Below are positions 37,234 to 46,396 of a DNA stretch of 64,000 nucleotides, one piece after another. A program made the translations under genes and the position numbers. The notes beneath the pieces are model-generated. The model searched no databases and had not been told where the DNA came from. It saw nothing but the letters and a program-made list of their open reading frames with translations. How positions within the stretch are numbered: the first letter of the stretch is position 1; the number at the start of each line of letters is the position of its first letter. Origin of the DNA: Rhizobium sp. CCGE531 (GTDB taxonomy: Bacteria > Pseudomonadota > Alphaproteobacteria > Rhizobiales > Rhizobiaceae); the NCBI RefSeq assembly GCF_003627795.1, contig NZ_CP032686.1, positions 692,636-756,635 of the forward strand. Reading direction: 5' to 3'.

Positions 37234-39018
37234 CTATGCCGGTAGCTGGAAGGCCCAGTTGGCGATCAACACGATGGCGAGGCCGCCGGCGAGCGCTAGA
37301 TAGGGCAGGATGCCCGCTTTCCTGACGCCCAGATCCTGGCCAATCAACCCAAGATCGTCCATCGCGCCTGCCGGGAATTTGCCGCCGTCGCGGACATAAT
37401 GCCTGTAGGCGAAGACCGGCAAGATCAGGGCCGCGAAGGCAAAGCCGATCCAGAGTGCATTCGCATAGCCCCAAACCTTGGCGCCAGCGCCGAGGAAGAG
37501 GGCGTTGACGAAGGCAAGCACGGTGTTGATGCCGATGAGCCAGGACGGCGCTTTCCACGGACGCTCGATATGTCCGGAGTCCATGCGATGGATCCAGCCG
37601 GAATTGAGGTTGAGGAAATTGAAAATGATGTATCCGACATTGGAGACGGCCAGTACGAAGAAATAGCCGCTGGTGTCGGACGCGATGGCCAGAAGAGAGA
37701 GGTTGAAGGCGAAGTCCGTCCACATCGCTCTCGTGGGCGCGCCGTTCTCGTTCACATGATCGAGATATTTCGGCAGCCAGCCGTCCTTCGAGCCCTGATA
37801 GAGCGTGCGCGATGATCCGGCCATCGCGGTCATGATGGCGAGGAACAGCGCCAGGATCATCAGAACGACAAGCAGCTGCGTGACGACCCGCCCGGCGCCG
37901 ATCAGGCCGCCGAGCGCTTCAGCGACGCCGGTACCGTCGACGATGCCCGGCGCCAGCATGCCAGCATGGCCGAGCACGCCCTGGAAGGCGAAGGGAACGA
38001 GGAAGAAGAAGATGCAGCAGGCAAGCCCCGAATAGAAGATCGCCTTGAACGTATCCGTCTTCGGGTTTTTGAGTTCGCGCGTATAGCAGACAGCCGTTTC
38101 GAAGCCGTAGGTCGACCAGGCGGCGATATAAAGGCCGCCAAGGAAGAGCGTCCAGCCGCCGTTGCTCCATGTCCCGTCGGTGGCGGCGTAGGCAGCTGTC
38201 GGGGGCAACAGGCCCGTGACGTTGGCGGAAACGATCTGGCCGCTGACGATCGGATAAATGCCGATGATCAGCAACGGCACGAGAACGATGATTGCCAGCC
38301 ATTTCTGCACGCTCGCCGTCTCGGAGATGCCGCGATGCTGGATCGCGAAGATGATCAGCATCAGGATGCCGCCGATGAAGAAGGTGGCATTGATGTTGGC
38401 GGTGGCGAGGAAGGGAATGTTGAAGCTGAAGAAAGACCAGCTGCGGACGGCGGGCGTCAGCGCGGCAACGCCGTCGGCGCTGAGCAGCGCTGTTACGGCA
38501 TCCTGCGGCGACGTGCCGGCGTGAGCCGCGATATATTCGGCAACCCGTGGGCTATCGGCCGCAATGGAGGTTGCGTGTGCGCTGATCCAGCTAAGCACAG
38601 CCTGCGAATCCGCTGCGGGAATCGGGAAGAAGGCATTGAGAATATAGCCTGCAGCAATGGCGCACCCGAGCGACAGCACCGGCGACCAGGCAAACCAGTT
38701 GCACCAGACGGAAAGCGGCGCGATGAATTTCGAATAACGCAGCCAGGCCGTCGCGCCGTAGACCGAGGCGCCGCCGGACTTGTTGCCGAACATGCCGGCA
38801 ATTTCGGCATAGGTGAAGGACTGCAGGAACCCCATGACCATCGAAATGATCCAGACGACGAAGGCAAGCTTGCCCGTCGTGCCGGCGATGCCGCCGATGG
38901 AGAAAAGAACAAGCGGCGGCACGCCCGCGGCCACCCAGAACGCGCCCTTCCAGTCAAGCGCGCGTATAAGCTTACCTTCGGTGCCAGCAGAAGCGCCGGC
39001 GTCCACGATATCCGTCAT
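37234..39018 (-). CDS. APC-family permease, candidate methylated-amine transporter
   Basis: 594 aa from the ATG at 39018 (GGGGAA upstream). It has the amino acid-polyamine-organocation layout: an N-terminal helix FWVAAGVPPLVLFSIGGIAGTTGKLAFVVWIISMVMGF, a conserved FTYAEIAGMFGNKSGGASVYG segment (helices 2-3 region), YGFETAVCYTRELKNPKTDTFKAIFYSG, and at least twelve hydrophobic helices. It is longer than the usual 450-500 aa because of an extra loop around residues 140-190. Divergent from tdm over a shared 243-bp region and the only transporter in the methylamine cluster, so uptake of TMA, TMAO or a related amine is a reasonable inference. An amino acid exchanger is the alternative. Confidence 0.75.
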   Translation of the reverse strand: MTDIVDAGASAGTEGKLIRALDWKGAFWVAAGVPPLVLFSIGGIAGTTGKLAFVVWIISMVMGFLQSFTYAEIAGMFGNKSGGASVYGATAWLRYSKFIAPLSVWCNWFAWSPVLSLGCAIAAGYILNAFFPIPAADSQAVLSWISAHATSIAADSPRVAEYIAAHAGTSPQDAVTALLSADGVAALTPAVRSWSFFSFNIPFLATANINATFFIGGILMLIIFAIQHRGISETASVQKWLAIIVLVPLLIIGIYPIVSGQIVSANVTGLLPPTAAYAATDGTWSNGGWTLFLGGLYIAAWSTYGFETAVCYTRELKNPKTDTFKAIFYSGLACCIFFFLVPFAFQGVLGHAGMLAPGIVDGTGVAEALGGLIGAGRVVTQLLVVLMILALFLAIMTAMAGSSRTLYQGSKDGWLPKYLDHVNENGAPTRAMWTDFAFNLSLLAIASDTSGYFFVLAVSNVGYIIFNFLNLNSGWIHRMDSGHIERPWKAPSWLIGINTVLAFVNALFLGAGAKVWGYANALWIGFAFAALILPVFAYRHYVRDGGKFPAGAMDDLGLIGQDLGVRKAGILPYLALAGGLAIVLIANWAFQLPA

Positions 39019-39261
39019 CGGTGATATTCCCCATTTTGTTCCGGACGTATCTCTCGTACGTCTCCCTGAACGTGCCTCCCATGGCATTGCGGGGCGTGCT
39101 GGAGGTTTTCATGAGCCGAGTCTGTGCGCGGGTTTCCAGATGCATGCCCTTTATACATAGTGAAGATATTTTCTTTTTAGTCAACATGCCTTTACTTTCC
39201 GCCGTCATTTTGTCAGCATGATTCCGGTGCCTCGATGCACCCCATTTCCCGAGAGGGCTCT
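39019..39261. promoter_or_regulatory. Divergent promoter region of permease and tdm genes
   Basis: A 243-bp gap between two divergent starts. AT-rich DNA at 39150-39200 contains GAAGATATTTTCTTTTT (39162-39178), which resembles the GAA-N7-TTC inverted repeats seen before mgsA and dmmD but with a shorter spacer. Promoters in both directions must lie here; I cannot fix the -35 and -10 elements. Confidence 0.4.
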
Positions 39262-41631
39262 ATGCGAGATCTCCACCCGTCAACCGCCGGAATAAGGCCC
39301 ATCTCGGCGAGCATCATTCGCTATCCGGGCATTCCGGCGCTGCCGCGCGACACCGAGCGCTATCGCTGCAAGGGTGGTGGGTCGCTGGCCATACGTGTCG
39401 AGCCCGGCGATCTTATCATGCTGACGGATAGCGAAGGCGGCCAGGTCTGCGAGCTGACCTTTCTGGATGAGGAGGGCCGCTTTCGATCCGCTGGCCTGGG
39501 AACAGCATTCAGCGGTGAGGCGGCGGGCCTGAAGGCCATCCTTGCATCCGGGAATGAAAGCGCTTCCCGCGTGAAGGTAGCGCTGGAACGGCGTGGAGCC
39601 GATCTGGCGTCCGCGGCGGCACTGCGCCTCTTCGGCGCATCGTCACCGGCAGGCAGCACGGCGGAATTCACCGTCGCTCTCAAAGGCCTGCTTGTCGCTT
39701 GCGCGCCGGGAACGGCTATGTCGCCGGAGGCACAGGATACGGCGACGCCCGTGGAAATCAGAATCCGCCGGGCGACGATCATCCGGGACTACACCTCCGC
39801 GCTGCCGGAACCCCTCGCCGATCCGATCGAAGATATTCGCATCAGGGCGGCGACGGCATCGGCCTATTTCGTTCGCGCCGGCGAATATATCCAGATCATC
39901 GATGTCTATGGCCGACAATGCACCGATTTTCAGGCCTTTTCCGCCCGCAAGGTCGACAAGGGGCTTGATCTCGCGCTCGATTCCACTGTCACCCGCACCC
40001 TGCTCGGCCGCAGCTATCCGACACCCGGCCTTCCCTCCAAGGCTTTCGATCGCGATTTCGAGCCTCTTATAGAGATCGTGCAGGACACGGTCGGCCGGCA
40101 TGATGCCTTCGCCACGGCCTGCAATTCCCGCTACTATGACGACATGGGCTACCCCGGCCATGTGAACTGCACCGACAATTTCAATGCGGCGCTCGCACCC
40201 TATGGCATTGCCGGCCGCAAGGGCTGGGAAGCGCTGAACTACTTCTACAACACCAATATCGATCACAATAACCAGCTCTATCTCGACGAGCCCTGGTCGC
40301 GGCCGGGCGATTACGTCCTGATGCGGGCACTGACGGATCTCGTCTGCGTTTCCTCCTCCTGCCCCGACGATATCGACGCGGCCAACGGCTGGGACCCGAC
40401 GGACATTCATGTCCGCACCTTTTCCGGCAAAGAGAAATTCACACGAGCGGTGGCCTATCGCATGACCCCAGACGCCGACCCTGAACTGACGCGGGAAACC
40501 GCGTTCCACCCGCGCCTCTCCGCCTTGACGCGCGACTACACCGAGTATCGCGGCTATTGGCTGCCGAACCGTTTCTCCTCGGAGGGGCCGGTCGAGGAAT
40601 ACTGGGCCTGTCGTGAACGCGCCGTGGTGATGGACCTCTCGCCGCTTCGCAAGTTCGAGGTCACAGGGCCGGATGCGGAAGAACTGCTGCAATATTGCCT
40701 GAACCGCGACGTGCGCAAGCTATCGACGGGCCAGGTGGTCTATTCCGCCATGTGCTACGAGCATGGCGGCATGATCGACGACGGCACGCTGTTCCGCCTC
40801 GGCGACAAGAACTTCCGCTGGATCGGCGGCGATGACTATAGCGGTGTCTGGCTGCGCGAGCAGGCCGAGAAAAAAGGCTTCAAGGCCTGGGTTCGCTCAT
40901 CCACCGACCAGATGCACAATATCGCCCTGCAGGGCCCGAAGAGCCGAGATATCCTCAAGGAGATCATCTGGACGGCGCCGCGCCAGCCGACCATCGGCGA
41001 ACTGGAATGGTTTCGCTTTGCCGTCGGCCGCATCGGCACATTCGAGGGCGCTCCTGTCGTCGTCTCGCGCACCGGCTATACCGGGGAACTCGGCTATGAA
41101 ATCTTTTGCCATCCGAAGGATGCGGCCACCGTCTTCGATGCCGTGTGGAAAGCCGGCGAGCCATATGGGCTGAAGCCGATGGGCCTCGAGGCATTGGACA
41201 TGGTGCGCATCGAAGCAGGGCTCATCTTTGCCCATCATGAATTCGACGATCAGACCGATCCCTTCGAGGCCGGCATCGGCTTCACCGTCCCATTGAAATC
41301 CAAGCCGGACGATTTCATCGGCCGCGAGGCATTGCTTCGGCGAAAGGAAAATCCGCGTCACCTGATGGTCGGGCTCGATATCGAAGCCAATGAAGCCGTC
41401 GGACATGGCGATTGCATCCATATCGGCCGCGCGCAGATCGGCGTGATTACCAGCGCCACCCGCTCACCCATCCTCGGCAAGACGATCGCGCTCGCCCGTG
41501 TCGACGTCACGCATGCTGGCGTCGGCACCAGGGTCGAGATCGGCAAACTCGATGGTCAGCAGAAACGGCTTCCCGCCGTCATCGTGCCGCTCTCGCATTA
41601 CGACCCGCAAAAGACGCGGCCGCGTTCCTAA
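39262..41631 (+). CDS. tdm: Trimethylamine N-oxide demethylase (TMAO aldolase)
   Basis: About 789 aa. The ATG at 39262 is preferred (GAGAGGG before it) over one 27 bases upstream. The N-terminal half is DUF1989: IQIIDVYGRQCTDFQAFSAR, GHVNCTDNFNAAL and LVCVSSSCPDDIDAANGW supply the Cys ligands expected for the active-site zinc. The C-terminal half (from about residue 420) is a GcvT tetrahydrofolate-binding domain: ERAVVMDLSPLRKFEVTGPDAEELL, then VSRTGYTGELGYEIFCHP. This fusion is the hallmark of Tdm, which splits TMAO into dimethylamine and formaldehyde and passes the latter to tetrahydrofolate. Tmm encoded nearby makes its substrate. Overlaps the convergent PAS gene by 4 bp. Confidence 0.88.
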   Translation: MRDLHPSTAGIRPISASIIRYPGIPALPRDTERYRCKGGGSLAIRVEPGDLIMLTDSEGGQVCELTFLDEEGRFRSAGLGTAFSGEAAGLKAILASGNESASRVKVALERRGADLASAAALRLFGASSPAGSTAEFTVALKGLLVACAPGTAMSPEAQDTATPVEIRIRRATIIRDYTSALPEPLADPIEDIRIRAATASAYFVRAGEYIQIIDVYGRQCTDFQAFSARKVDKGLDLALDSTVTRTLLGRSYPTPGLPSKAFDRDFEPLIEIVQDTVGRHDAFATACNSRYYDDMGYPGHVNCTDNFNAALAPYGIAGRKGWEALNYFYNTNIDHNNQLYLDEPWSRPGDYVLMRALTDLVCVSSSCPDDIDAANGWDPTDIHVRTFSGKEKFTRAVAYRMTPDADPELTRETAFHPRLSALTRDYTEYRGYWLPNRFSSEGPVEEYWACRERAVVMDLSPLRKFEVTGPDAEELLQYCLNRDVRKLSTGQVVYSAMCYEHGGMIDDGTLFRLGDKNFRWIGGDDYSGVWLREQAEKKGFKAWVRSSTDQMHNIALQGPKSRDILKEIIWTAPRQPTIGELEWFRFAVGRIGTFEGAPVVVSRTGYTGELGYEIFCHPKDAATVFDAVWKAGEPYGLKPMGLEALDMVRIEAGLIFAHHEFDDQTDPFEAGIGFTVPLKSKPDDFIGREALLRRKENPRHLMVGLDIEANEAVGHGDCIHIGRAQIGVITSATRSPILGKTIALARVDVTHAGVGTRVEIGKLDGQQKRLPAVIVPLSHYDPQKTRPRS

Positions 41632-42227
41632 TCTGCTTTACGCTGCGCGGCCGAGATCGCGCGTGCTGCCTCTTCCGAGGAGTTGGCAAGCGTGCGCATC
41701 TCCGCCGCCAGGACGGCAAAACCCGATCCGGCCGTGCCAGCTCTTGCCGCCTCGATGCCGGCATTGACGGCAAGCAGCTTCAGGTAGCGCAGCGACTGCA
41801 GGATCTCATTGGTCTTCGATGCCGTGATCCGCATGCCCGAGGTTTGCTCGTCGAGGCGCTGATAGAGTGACTCGATGTTGATGATACTGCCTTCGAGATA
41901 GAGCAATTCCCCTGCCTCGTCCCATACGCCGCCACCGGTCTCCGTCACCCAGATGAGATGTCCGTCGTGGTGGCGGATGCGATATTCCATCGTCCAGTCG
42001 GCGCGGCTTTCCAAAGCCTTGCCGACAAGCTCATCCATCAGCGGAACATCCTCCTCGTGCATGATGGAGGTAAAGGTCCGCGCGCGGTTGCCGATGATCT
42101 CGTCGGCGGGATAGCCGAAAATGCGCTCGACGCCATCCGTCATGTCAAGCATCGTATAGTTTTCGTCTGCACGGCAACGGTAGAGAAAGCCGGCCATCCG
42201 GCCAAGAATGCTGGTTTGAAAATCCAT
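41628..42227 (-). CDS. Short soluble PAS protein with a chemoreceptor signalling-tip domain
   Basis: 199 aa, no membrane segment. Residues about 12-125 form a PAS fold (LYRCRADENYTMLDMTDGVERIFGYPADEIIG, then EYRIRHHDGHLIWVTETGGGVWDEAGELLYLEGSIINI). Residues about 140-199 carry the highly conserved tip of chemoreceptors (LAVNAGIEAARAGTAGSGFAVLAAEMRTLANSSEEAARAI), but the long coiled-coil arms on both sides are mostly missing and the protein ends 10 residues later. Most receptors have 250 or more residues in this domain. It lies between tdm and tmm and is convergent with tdm, so it may sense the amine, redox or oxygen state. It could couple to CheA/CheW or act otherwise. Confidence 0.75.
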   Translation of the reverse strand: MDFQTSILGRMAGFLYRCRADENYTMLDMTDGVERIFGYPADEIIGNRARTFTSIMHEEDVPLMDELVGKALESRADWTMEYRIRHHDGHLIWVTETGGGVWDEAGELLYLEGSIINIESLYQRLDEQTSGMRITASKTNEILQSLRYLKLLAVNAGIEAARAGTAGSGFAVLAAEMRTLANSSEEAARAISAAQRKAD

Positions 42228-42286
42228 TGAGGCCGTACCCGAAGAAAACGTTGCTGATCACATTGCTTCGTCTCAACTCAAATAGG

Positions 42287-42319
42287 CCGGCAAGGGCTGG
42301 CTCGAGCCTCCCCTGCCGG
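42287..42319. terminator. Hairpin after tmm
   Basis: CCGGCAAGGG (42287-42296) pairs with CCCCTGCCGG (42310-42319) with one mismatch, and the loop holds the palindrome GGCTCGAGCC (42299-42308). It sits 25 bp beyond the tmm stop on the minus strand and before the PAS gene. No long T run follows, so termination may be weak or Rho-assisted. Confidence 0.5.
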
Positions 42320-42343
42320 TTTACGCGAGAACATGTGGGTGCA

Positions 42344-43681
42344 TCAGTTGCGCAGATATTCCTCCATCGAGTCATCAAGCGCATCGACCCAGGGCGTATG
42401 ATGTTTCGGCGACATGTTGCCGGTCATCAGCGAGCGATAGGCGTGGTCGCGGAAGCCCATGATGTTCTCGCCCTTGTGGTGCTCCCATTCCATGAAGGTC
42501 TTGTTCGTGCCTTCGATGTCGAAGCTCGGATAATCGGTTTCCGCAAGCAGCTCCTTCACATAGTCGCCCTGGTACCAGATCATCTGCTCGGCATCCTCGA
42601 GCGTTTCCTCGCGGGCGCGCCATTTGTCGAAGTTTGCCTGCAGCTCTTCTTCCGGCGGCAGCTTGATGCGGCCCATCATGACATCGCGCGCCCACCAGGC
42701 CTGCACGTCGAACATGTTGAAGGTATAGAACTGATCCTGCATGCCGATGTAGAAGAGCTGTGGGTTCTTGTCGAAGATCACGCCCTTGTAGAGATGGTCG
42801 GCCCAGAGGCGATTGGCCGTCTTCAGGCGGAGATCGTCAGGCAGGAAGGGGAAATGATGCTGATAGCCGGTGCAGAGGATCAGTGCGTCGACATCCTTCG
42901 ATGACCCGTCGAGGAAATAGGCCGTCTTGTTCTCCAGCCGCGTCAGCAACGGGCGTTCCTCGAAATTATCAGGCCATTTGAAGCCCATCGGCTTGGAGCG
43001 GTAGCTCGTCGTGACCGATTTCGCGCCGTATTTCCAGCATTGCGAGCCAATATCCTCGGCTGAATAGCTGCGGCCGACGAGCAGCACGTCCTTGCCTTTG
43101 AACTCCACCGCATCGCGGAAATCATGGGCGTGTAGGACGCGGCCGTTGAAGGTTTTGACACCCTCGAAATAGGGCACATGCGGCGTCGAGAAGTGGCCCG
43201 AGGCAACGACGACATAGTCGAATTCCTCGTCATACATCCGGTCCTGGGTGCGGTCGTGCGCGGTTACCGTGAACTTCCTGGTGACGCCGTCGAAATGCAC
43301 CATGCGCACGGGCGTGCTGAAACGCACCCATTTGCGCACATCGGCCTTTTCGACGCGCCCCTTGATATAGTCCCAGAGCACGGCGCGCGGCGGATAGGAG
43401 GCGATCGGCTTGCCGAAATGCTCTTCGAAGGAATAGTCGGCGAATTCCAGGCATTCCTTCGGGCCGTTCGACCAAAGATAGCGATACATGCTGCCATGGA
43501 CCGGCTCGCCATATTCATCGAGGCCTGTACGCCAGGTATAGTTCCAAAGGCCGCCCCAATCCGCCTGCTTTTCAAAGCAGACGACTTCCGGGATATCAGC
43601 ACCCTTCTTTGCGGCCGATTGAAAGGCCCTCAACTGGGCAAGGCCCGAAGGGCCGGCACCGATAACGGCAACTCGTGTCAT
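42344..43681 (-). CDS. tmm: Trimethylamine monooxygenase (flavin-containing monooxygenase)
   Basis: 445 aa, the usual Tmm length. FAD site [17 protein letters not shown] at residues 4-20, [12 protein letters not shown], the FMO signature region [19 protein letters not shown] site [14 protein letters not shown], and [18 protein letters not shown] near 270. The enzyme uses NADPH and O2 to convert trimethylamine to TMAO in the cytosol; it also S-oxidises dimethyl sulfide in some bacteria. Last gene in the minus-strand run after dmmDABC; its product feeds Tdm. Confidence 0.9.
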   Translation of the reverse strand: MTRVAVIGAGPSGLAQLRAFQSAAKKGADIPEVVCFEKQADWGGLWNYTWRTGLDEYGEPVHGSMYRYLWSNGPKECLEFADYSFEEHFGKPIASYPPRAVLWDYIKGRVEKADVRKWVRFSTPVRMVHFDGVTRKFTVTAHDRTQDRMYDEEFDYVVVASGHFSTPHVPYFEGVKTFNGRVLHAHDFRDAVEFKGKDVLLVGRSYSAEDIGSQCWKYGAKSVTTSYRSKPMGFKWPDNFEERPLLTRLENKTAYFLDGSSKDVDALILCTGYQHHFPFLPDDLRLKTANRLWADHLYKGVIFDKNPQLFYIGMQDQFYTFNMFDVQAWWARDVMMGRIKLPPEEELQANFDKWRAREETLEDAEQMIWYQGDYVKELLAETDYPSFDIEGTNKTFMEWEHHKGENIMGFRDHAYRSLMTGNMSPKHHTPWVDALDDSMEEYLRN

Positions 43682-43748
43682 GTCGCATTCCCCTTCTCGA
43701 TTGTATCGAAGTTCTTATGGCAGGCACTGTTTGGCATGGCGTCCGGCA

Positions 43749-44789
43749 TCAATCCGGGAAAATGCCGGGGCTGGTCGGCGCCCCGTCGTCATATTGCGAA
43801 AGCCAGTCGATCGTAGTCTGGCGGAAGCGCGTCAGGCCCTTGTAGTCGATGAGCTCCGGCGGCAGGGTGCGCAGCACACGTGGGAAGCGGCGCGCCCATT
43901 TCGGCACGGTGACAAGCTCGTTCATGTTCATCAAATAGCAGCGGATGACGAAGAGGATAGCGTTCGAGCGCGGCAGGCGCCATAGGCTCTGCAGCTCGAC
44001 GCGCAGATGCACCTTTTCGCCGACATTCTCCGGCGTCACCGTCGTGCGATCAGGACCCCATTTCGGATAATTCTCGGGGCTGGTGTCGAGGCGGGGATTG
44101 ATCGTCATCGTCCAGTTGAACCGGCGCGTCGGCTTGCCCTGCTGCAGGTTCAAGAGGAACTTCAGCGCGCGGTCGAAGACGCCGATCTGGTGGGCGAGCG
44201 GCACCGGCCCGTGCCACTCCATAAAGTTCATACCGATATCGAAATCGAGCGACCAGTCGGCCTGGGTCGTCACCATGCCGGCATCCATCCAGAGATTGCC
44301 ATCGCGCTGGTCGACAATGCAGAAATCGCCCTGCGCCTGGCGCGCGATGTATTCGAAAGGCTCGTAGGGCAAGGTCGACGCATCGCCGAAGGTAAACATG
44401 TCGTCGATGCCTAGGGGACGGTTGATCCAGCGCCACTGGTCGCCGTTCTTGGTGAGCGTGAAATGCTCCGGGTAGCCGGCGGCCTGCTCTTCCATCAAGA
44501 GCTCCAGCGTATCCCATTGCGCCGTCATCATGTGCGGCAGCGCCTGATAGCGCAGCGGATCCTCCTTCAGCACCAGCGCCCGGTCGCGCATTTCGGCGAC
44601 GTAGTGCTCATCGACGTCGATGAGGCTTTCGTAGACCGTGTTCTTCTGCCCCTTCACATGCGGTTCCATGTTGACGGAATACATGTATTCGTCGCGGTCG
44701 AACGGGAACGGAAAGCGCCGGATGTTTTCCGGACTGTTGCGATAGCTAAAATCGTCCCTGAACGTTTCCTGCTTGAAGGCGATTGCCAT
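43749..44789 (-). CDS. dmmC: Dimethylamine monooxygenase catalytic subunit (DUF3445, haem-dependent oxidative N-demethylase family)
   Basis: 346 aa of DUF3445. Typical stretches: RRFPFPFDRDEYMYSVNMEPHVKG near the N-terminus, LMEEQAAGYPEHFTLTKNGDQWRWINRPLG in the middle and LDTSPENYPKWGP with VHLRVELQSLWRLPRSNAILFVIRCYL towards the C-terminus. Relatives are haem proteins that oxidise dimethylamine to methylamine and formaldehyde with electrons from a ferredoxin-type reductase, here encoded 29 bp upstream. The symbol follows the known dmmDABC gene order, which is reproduced exactly; subunit lettering differs among authors. Confidence 0.8.
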   Translation of the reverse strand: MAIAFKQETFRDDFSYRNSPENIRRFPFPFDRDEYMYSVNMEPHVKGQKNTVYESLIDVDEHYVAEMRDRALVLKEDPLRYQALPHMMTAQWDTLELLMEEQAAGYPEHFTLTKNGDQWRWINRPLGIDDMFTFGDASTLPYEPFEYIARQAQGDFCIVDQRDGNLWMDAGMVTTQADWSLDFDIGMNFMEWHGPVPLAHQIGVFDRALKFLLNLQQGKPTRRFNWTMTINPRLDTSPENYPKWGPDRTTVTPENVGEKVHLRVELQSLWRLPRSNAILFVIRCYLMNMNELVTVPKWARRFPRVLRTLPPELIDYKGLTRFRQTTIDWLSQYDDGAPTSPGIFPD

Positions 44790-44818
44790 GTCCGTTCTCC
44801 TGGGTATCGGCTGGATGC

Positions 44819-45784
44819 TTAAAGGTCGAGATGCAGCGCGCTTCCCTCGAAACGGGAAACGCAGATCATCACCTTTCGGCCGGAAGCCTTTTCTTCGTCG
44901 GTCAGATAGACGTCATTGTGTAGGAGCCTACCGTTGCAGGCGGCAACACCCGTCTCGCATTGTCCGCAGGCGCCGCCGCGACAGAGGAAAGGCGCATCGA
45001 CGCCGGCTGCCTCGATCGCCTCCAGCATGCTCTCGTGATGGCCGACATGAACAGTCTTGCTGGAGCGTGTCAGCTCGATCGAGAACGGTTTTCCGGGCTG
45101 CGACGACAGGAATCGTTCCGAATGCAGGTTCTGTTCCGGCCAGCCGGCTTCGATACCCGTCCTCAATACGCCGTCGATCATGCCTGAGGGACCACAGACG
45201 TAGAGATGCGTGCCGAGCGGCTGGCTTTCGAGGAGACGGGCGACGGGAATAAAGTTGCGATCGGCATCGCAATAGATCTTCACCCGCTGGGAGCCATATT
45301 GTTCGACAAGCTCGCGGCAATAGGCGCCGCGATCGAGCGAGCGCACGGCATAATGCAGCTCGAAATTGGCACCCTCGCGGGAAAACTGCTGCATCATGGC
45401 GATGAAGGGTGTGATGCCGATGCCGCCGGCGATCAGCAGATGCTTGCGGCCGCGCCAGTCCGGCTGGAAGAGATTGACGGGATAGCTCACCTTGAGCTCG
45501 TCGCCTTCGCTGACCTTCTCATGCATGAAGGCAGAGCCACCGCGCGAATCCTCGACGCGCAACACGCTGATCTCATAGGCCGAACAATCATGCGGCGGTG
45601 ACATCAGCGAATAGGCATTGCGCCGCATGTGCCCTTCGTCGTTCATCGAGACGATCACATGCGCGCCGCCGGAGAAATAAGGCATCGGCTTGCCGTCCAG
45701 GCGCTCGAAGCGAAAACGCTTGATGCGCTCGGCAATGGGAGTGACCTTCGCAACGCGAACTGGAATTTGTGTACCACCGCTCAC
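44819..45784 (-). CDS. dmmB: Dimethylamine monooxygenase reductase subunit (flavin and 2Fe-2S, PDR/VanB type)
   Basis: 321 aa from a GTG at 45784 that overlaps the dmmA stop as GTGA. Order of domains: flavin-binding barrel (RRNAYSLMSPPHDCSAYEISVLR), NAD(P) domain (LLIAGGIGITPFIAMMQQF, then LYVCGPSGMIDGVL), and a C-terminal plant-type ferredoxin with cluster ligands in CRGGACGQCETGVAACNGRL plus a later Cys in VMICVSR. This is the phthalate dioxygenase reductase layout that passes electrons from NAD(P)H to an oxygenase. It supplies the haem subunit encoded next. Confidence 0.87.
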   Translation of the reverse strand: MSGGTQIPVRVAKVTPIAERIKRFRFERLDGKPMPYFSGGAHVIVSMNDEGHMRRNAYSLMSPPHDCSAYEISVLRVEDSRGGSAFMHEKVSEGDELKVSYPVNLFQPDWRGRKHLLIAGGIGITPFIAMMQQFSREGANFELHYAVRSLDRGAYCRELVEQYGSQRVKIYCDADRNFIPVARLLESQPLGTHLYVCGPSGMIDGVLRTGIEAGWPEQNLHSERFLSSQPGKPFSIELTRSSKTVHVGHHESMLEAIEAAGVDAPFLCRGGACGQCETGVAACNGRLLHNDVYLTDEEKASGRKVMICVSRFEGSALHLDL

Positions 45785-46386
45785 AGGAACAACTCCTCTG
45801 GATCGGGCGCGCTGCCGGGCTCTTCCGCATCGATATTGACGCCCTGAAAGGCGCCGAGGCGACGCGAATAGTGATCGCGCACCAGAAGTGGAAGCCCGCA
45901 ATGGCTGCAGGTGAACGGACTATGGGTAACGTCTTCCGTGATACCCTTGCAGTGTACGCACTGCACGCGGCGCGCTAGGGAGCCGCGATGCTCCGAGATG
46001 ATCGAGGCATGATCCATGCCATGGTCGAGCGCCACCATCATCGCCTGACCGATGAAGCCTTCCGTGCCGGCAATGTAAAGCCGCGTGCCCATATGAGCAG
46101 TCGAGAGCGAACCTCTGAGACGAAACAGCAGCGTTGCGATGGTCGGCGCCGTGAAAAACATGTCGGCACCGAGGTTGCGCAAAGTCTCGTCATGACCCCT
46201 GCCTTGCGAGCCGCGCGCGACATAGAGGATTTCGCTGCGCGTCAGGATCGTGTCATCAAGCACGGATTGATGATCGAGGAGGGCATGGGCACCCTCTCCT
46301 TCGAGAACGAAGAGGTGCCGACGGGCATGCGGCTGGATTGCAAGACCACGGTAAACCGGTCGGCTCTTGATGCCTTCGACAAGCAT
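45781..46386 (-). CDS. dmmA: Dimethylamine monooxygenase subunit, DmmA-type
   Basis: 201 aa. The N-terminal two thirds has an alpha/beta fold with no cofactor motif (HLFVLEGEGAHALLDHQSVLDDTILTRSEILYVARG; LYIAGTEGFIGQAMMVALDHG). The C-terminus has a zinc- or rubredoxin-like knuckle, CVHC at about residues 162-165 and CSHC about 17 residues later. Located between the GcvT-like gene and the reductase gene, with a GTGA overlap to the latter, so it is produced together with the monooxygenase. The role in the complex, structural or electron-transferring, is not evident from sequence. Confidence 0.75.
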   Translation of the reverse strand: MLVEGIKSRPVYRGLAIQPHARRHLFVLEGEGAHALLDHQSVLDDTILTRSEILYVARGSQGRGHDETLRNLGADMFFTAPTIATLLFRLRGSLSTAHMGTRLYIAGTEGFIGQAMMVALDHGMDHASIISEHRGSLARRVQCVHCKGITEDVTHSPFTCSHCGLPLLVRDHYSRRLGAFQGVNIDAEEPGSAPDPEELFL

Positions 46387-46396
46387 GAGCGCCTCC

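Noticed and set aside
37966..39024. Open frame of 352 codons on the plus strand opposite the APC permease
   Set aside because: The product is hydrophilic and repetitive in Arg, Gly and Asp, the typical antisense image of a membrane protein gene.
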